From NCBI RefSeq assembly GCF_017875465.1, contig NZ_JAGGMQ010000001.1, forward strand, positions 2,418,001-2,482,000: DNA of 64,000 nt, written 5' to 3'. The stretch is from Winslowiella toletana. Its GTDB lineage: Bacteria; Pseudomonadota; Gammaproteobacteria; Enterobacterales; Enterobacteriaceae. The translations under genes were made by a program, and so were the position numbers. Below are positions 62,705 through 64,000 of the stretch, piece by piece. Each line of letters opens with the position of its first letter. Within the stretch, counting starts at the first letter, position 1. Under the pieces are notes generated by a model, which did not search any database, had not been told where the DNA came from, and saw only the letters and a program-made list of their open reading frames with translations.

Positions 62705-62716
62705 TGGGTAGTACAT
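62705..62716 (-). repeat. Inverted copy of the 12-bp att-like element
   Basis: TGGGTAGTACAT is the reverse complement of ATGTACTACCCA. Between the integrase start and the tandem pair at 62752-62775; probable integrase-binding site. Confidence 0.6.
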
Positions 62717-62751
62717 CGGTTATAAAGCGGAATTTTTGTGCTGTAAAGGGG

Positions 62752-62775
62752 ATGTACTACCCAATGTACTACCCA
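62752..62775. repeat. Right copy of the direct repeat, likely att site
   Basis: Two perfect tandem copies of ATGTACTACCCA (62752-62763 and 62764-62775). It includes the 21-bp sequence that is repeated at 60001-60021. It lies between the integrase fragment and yicC and marks the right end of the island. Confidence 0.75.
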
Positions 62776-62830
62776 CTTGGCTATGGATTAGTATGGATTT
62801 TAGCGTAGATGGGTGGAATATGAAGGCAAT

Positions 62831-62852
62831 AAAAAAGCCCTGAAAACAGGGC
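62831..62852 (-). terminator. yicC terminator
   Basis: Stem GCCCTG / CAGGGC with an AAAA (minus strand TTTT) loop; on the minus strand it runs into TTTTTT. It lies 31 bases behind the yicC stop. Confidence 0.88.
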
Positions 62853-62882
62853 GTTAATAGATTCATGATAGGGATGGAATTA

Positions 62883-63746
62883 TCATTCGATATTCTGGAT
62901 CTGCTCGCGCATCTGCTCAATCAACACCTTCAGCTCAATCGCGGAAGTGGTAATCTCAGCATTAATCGATTTCGATGCCAGCGTATTCGACTCGCGGTTA
63001 AACTCCTGCATCATAAAGTCGAGACGACGGCCAACCGCTTCTTTCTTCTTCAGAATGTTATAGGTTTCTTTCACATGCGCTTCCAGGCGGTCCAGCTCTT
63101 CCGCCACATCAATGCGCTGCGCCATCATCACCAGCTCCTGCTCCAGACGGGTGTTCTCCAGCTGAACTTCCGCCTCTTCCAGTTTGCTCACCAGGCGCTC
63201 ACGCTGCCATTTCACCACTTCTGGCATCTGTGCGCGCACTTTCGTTACTTCGGTGCTGACGCCTTCCAGGCGCTGCTCAATCATTGCCTTCAGCGCATTA
63301 CCTTCGGTTTCACGCGCGATAATAAATTCGTCAATGGCGCCATCCAGCGCCTGTAGCAGCTCGGCGGTGATAGCATCCAGATCCTGCTCTTTGGCGGACA
63401 TTACCCCAGGCCAGCGCAGAATATCCAGCGGATTAATCTCGCCTTCATCGCTCTGCATTTTGACCCAGTTCGCTGCCTGAACCAGCTGTTTTGCCAGCGG
63501 CTCATTCAGCAACAGCGAACTTTGTGCGCTTGGATCGGCATCGAAACGCAGGTTACATTCCACTTTGCCACGCGTCAGGCGATTACGCAGGCGCTCACGG
63601 ATAACAGGCTCCAGGCTGCGGAACTGCTCCGGCAGACGAATATAGGTTTCCAGGTAGCGTTGATTTACGGAACGAAGTTCCCAGGCTGCGCTGCCCCATT
63701 CGCCTTTGGTTTCACGACGTGCATAGGCGGTCATACTGCGGATCAT
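62883..63746 (-). CDS. yicC: YicC family endoribonuclease
   Basis: 287 residues, exactly the E. coli length. The start MIRSMTAYARRETKGEWG and the C-terminal EVIEQMREQIQNIE-type end match the YicC/YloC family, recently linked to RNA cleavage and small-RNA turnover. Coiled-coil helices fill the middle. It marks return to core chromosome on the right side of the accessory region; in E. coli dinD and rph are its neighbours, neither of which is seen here. Confidence 0.95.
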   Translation of the reverse strand: MIRSMTAYARRETKGEWGSAAWELRSVNQRYLETYIRLPEQFRSLEPVIRERLRNRLTRGKVECNLRFDADPSAQSSLLLNEPLAKQLVQAANWVKMQSDEGEINPLDILRWPGVMSAKEQDLDAITAELLQALDGAIDEFIIARETEGNALKAMIEQRLEGVSTEVTKVRAQMPEVVKWQRERLVSKLEEAEVQLENTRLEQELVMMAQRIDVAEELDRLEAHVKETYNILKKKEAVGRRLDFMMQEFNRESNTLASKSINAEITTSAIELKVLIEQMREQIQNIE

Positions 63747-63880
63747 TTTGCGTACCTGTATCAGAGAAATATGAAGGAATTATAGCGATGCATGTGGATG
63801 CATGATAGGTATTTGCTCTCAGTCCTGAAACCGTCGTGCCCGCTAAGGGCGATAGCCATTTTTTCTGCTAAAGGATGATA

Positions 63881-64000
63881 ATGAAAATAACCAGCCCGAA
63901 ACTAATGATGATAACTGCTGCACTGTTGCTGAGCGGCTGTATGGCATCGCCAAAAAACGTGACGGCGCCAGCGACGGCAAGCTGTACGGTGGGTGATGCC
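63881..64000 (+). CDS. Lipoprotein, hypothetical (3' end outside window)
   Basis: 40 codons visible, open to the window end. A lipoprotein signal peptide: MKITSPKLMMITAALLLSGC with the lipobox LSGC, cleavage before Cys20, then a low-complexity MASPKNVTAPATAS segment. Residue +2 is Met, so outer-membrane sorting is expected by the Lol rule. AAGG precedes the ATG by six bases; an ATG six bases earlier is possible. Divergent from yicC. Family cannot be assigned. Confidence 0.75.
   Translation, partial: MKITSPKLMMITAALLLSGCMASPKNVTAPATASCTVGDA

Noticed and set aside
60001..62775. tRNA or tmRNA gene as the island attachment site
   Set aside because: No tRNA-like cloverleaf or fragment is seen at either repeat.

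Overview
The window is chromosomal DNA of a member of the Enterobacterales, most likely Erwinia or a close Erwiniaceae relative. The evidence is the 16S rRNA, which reads like an Erwinia/Pantoea-type sequence, and the close protein and gene-order similarity to E. coli core loci (rbs, mobAB, dsbA, polA, spf, csrC, hemN, glnALG, typA, spoT, gmk, yicC). Genus is inferred from remembered sequences, not from a search. Layout: 1-1379 is the 3' part of a catabolic acetolactate synthase gene (budB type). 1598-7473 is a complete ribose operon rbsDACBKR with two perfect RbsR-type operators in front, followed by convergent hsrA. 9387-14642 is a complete rRNA operon (16S, tRNA-Ile, tRNA-Ala, 23S, 5S). 14689-34503 runs mobBA, yihD, srkA-dsbA, polA, Spot 42 RNA, engB, CsrC RNA, yihI, hemN, glnGL-glnA with sigma-54/NtrC control sites, typA, yihX-yihY-dtd-fabY. 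34558-47055 runs yicH, xanP, a short-chain-type NAD(P)-binding protein, recG-trmH-spoT-rpoZ-gmk, ligB and yicG. Compared with E. coli K-12 the order shows two breakpoints: the left flank of the rRNA operon matches the left flank of K-12 rrnC while its tRNA spacer and right flank match rrnA, and fabY is joined directly to yicH. Between yicG and yicC (47.1-62.8 kb) lies an accessory region. Its first part is AT-rich: two LuxR-type regulators with degenerate N-terminal halves, an orphan WzxC-like flippase, a lone colicin-type immunity protein, an SRPBCC protein, and two tiny genes, one apparently frameshifted at an 8-A run. It is followed by a six-gene GntR-controlled cluster (52.9-58.7 kb) encoding a galactitol-type PTS (IIA, IIB, IIC), an FGGY kinase, a class II ketose-bisphosphate aldolase and a dedicated HPr. 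CRP-like sites and a perfect palindrome sit in front. This looks like a complete but unassigned sugar or polyol pathway. The last part (58.7-62.8 kb) is a decaying mobile island: a Fic C-terminal relic, an orphan immunity-like gene, a CcdA-like antitoxin fragment, an intact Fic protein and an integrase cut off before its catalytic domain. The last three are framed by 21-bp direct repeats. The most striking structure is a seven-unit array of 18-bp imperfect palindromes with a 30-31 bp period directly in front of the intact fic gene. The last unit overlaps its ribosome-binding site and start codon. It looks like a cooperative, helically phased operator array. The window ends with yicC and the start of a divergent lipoprotein gene.
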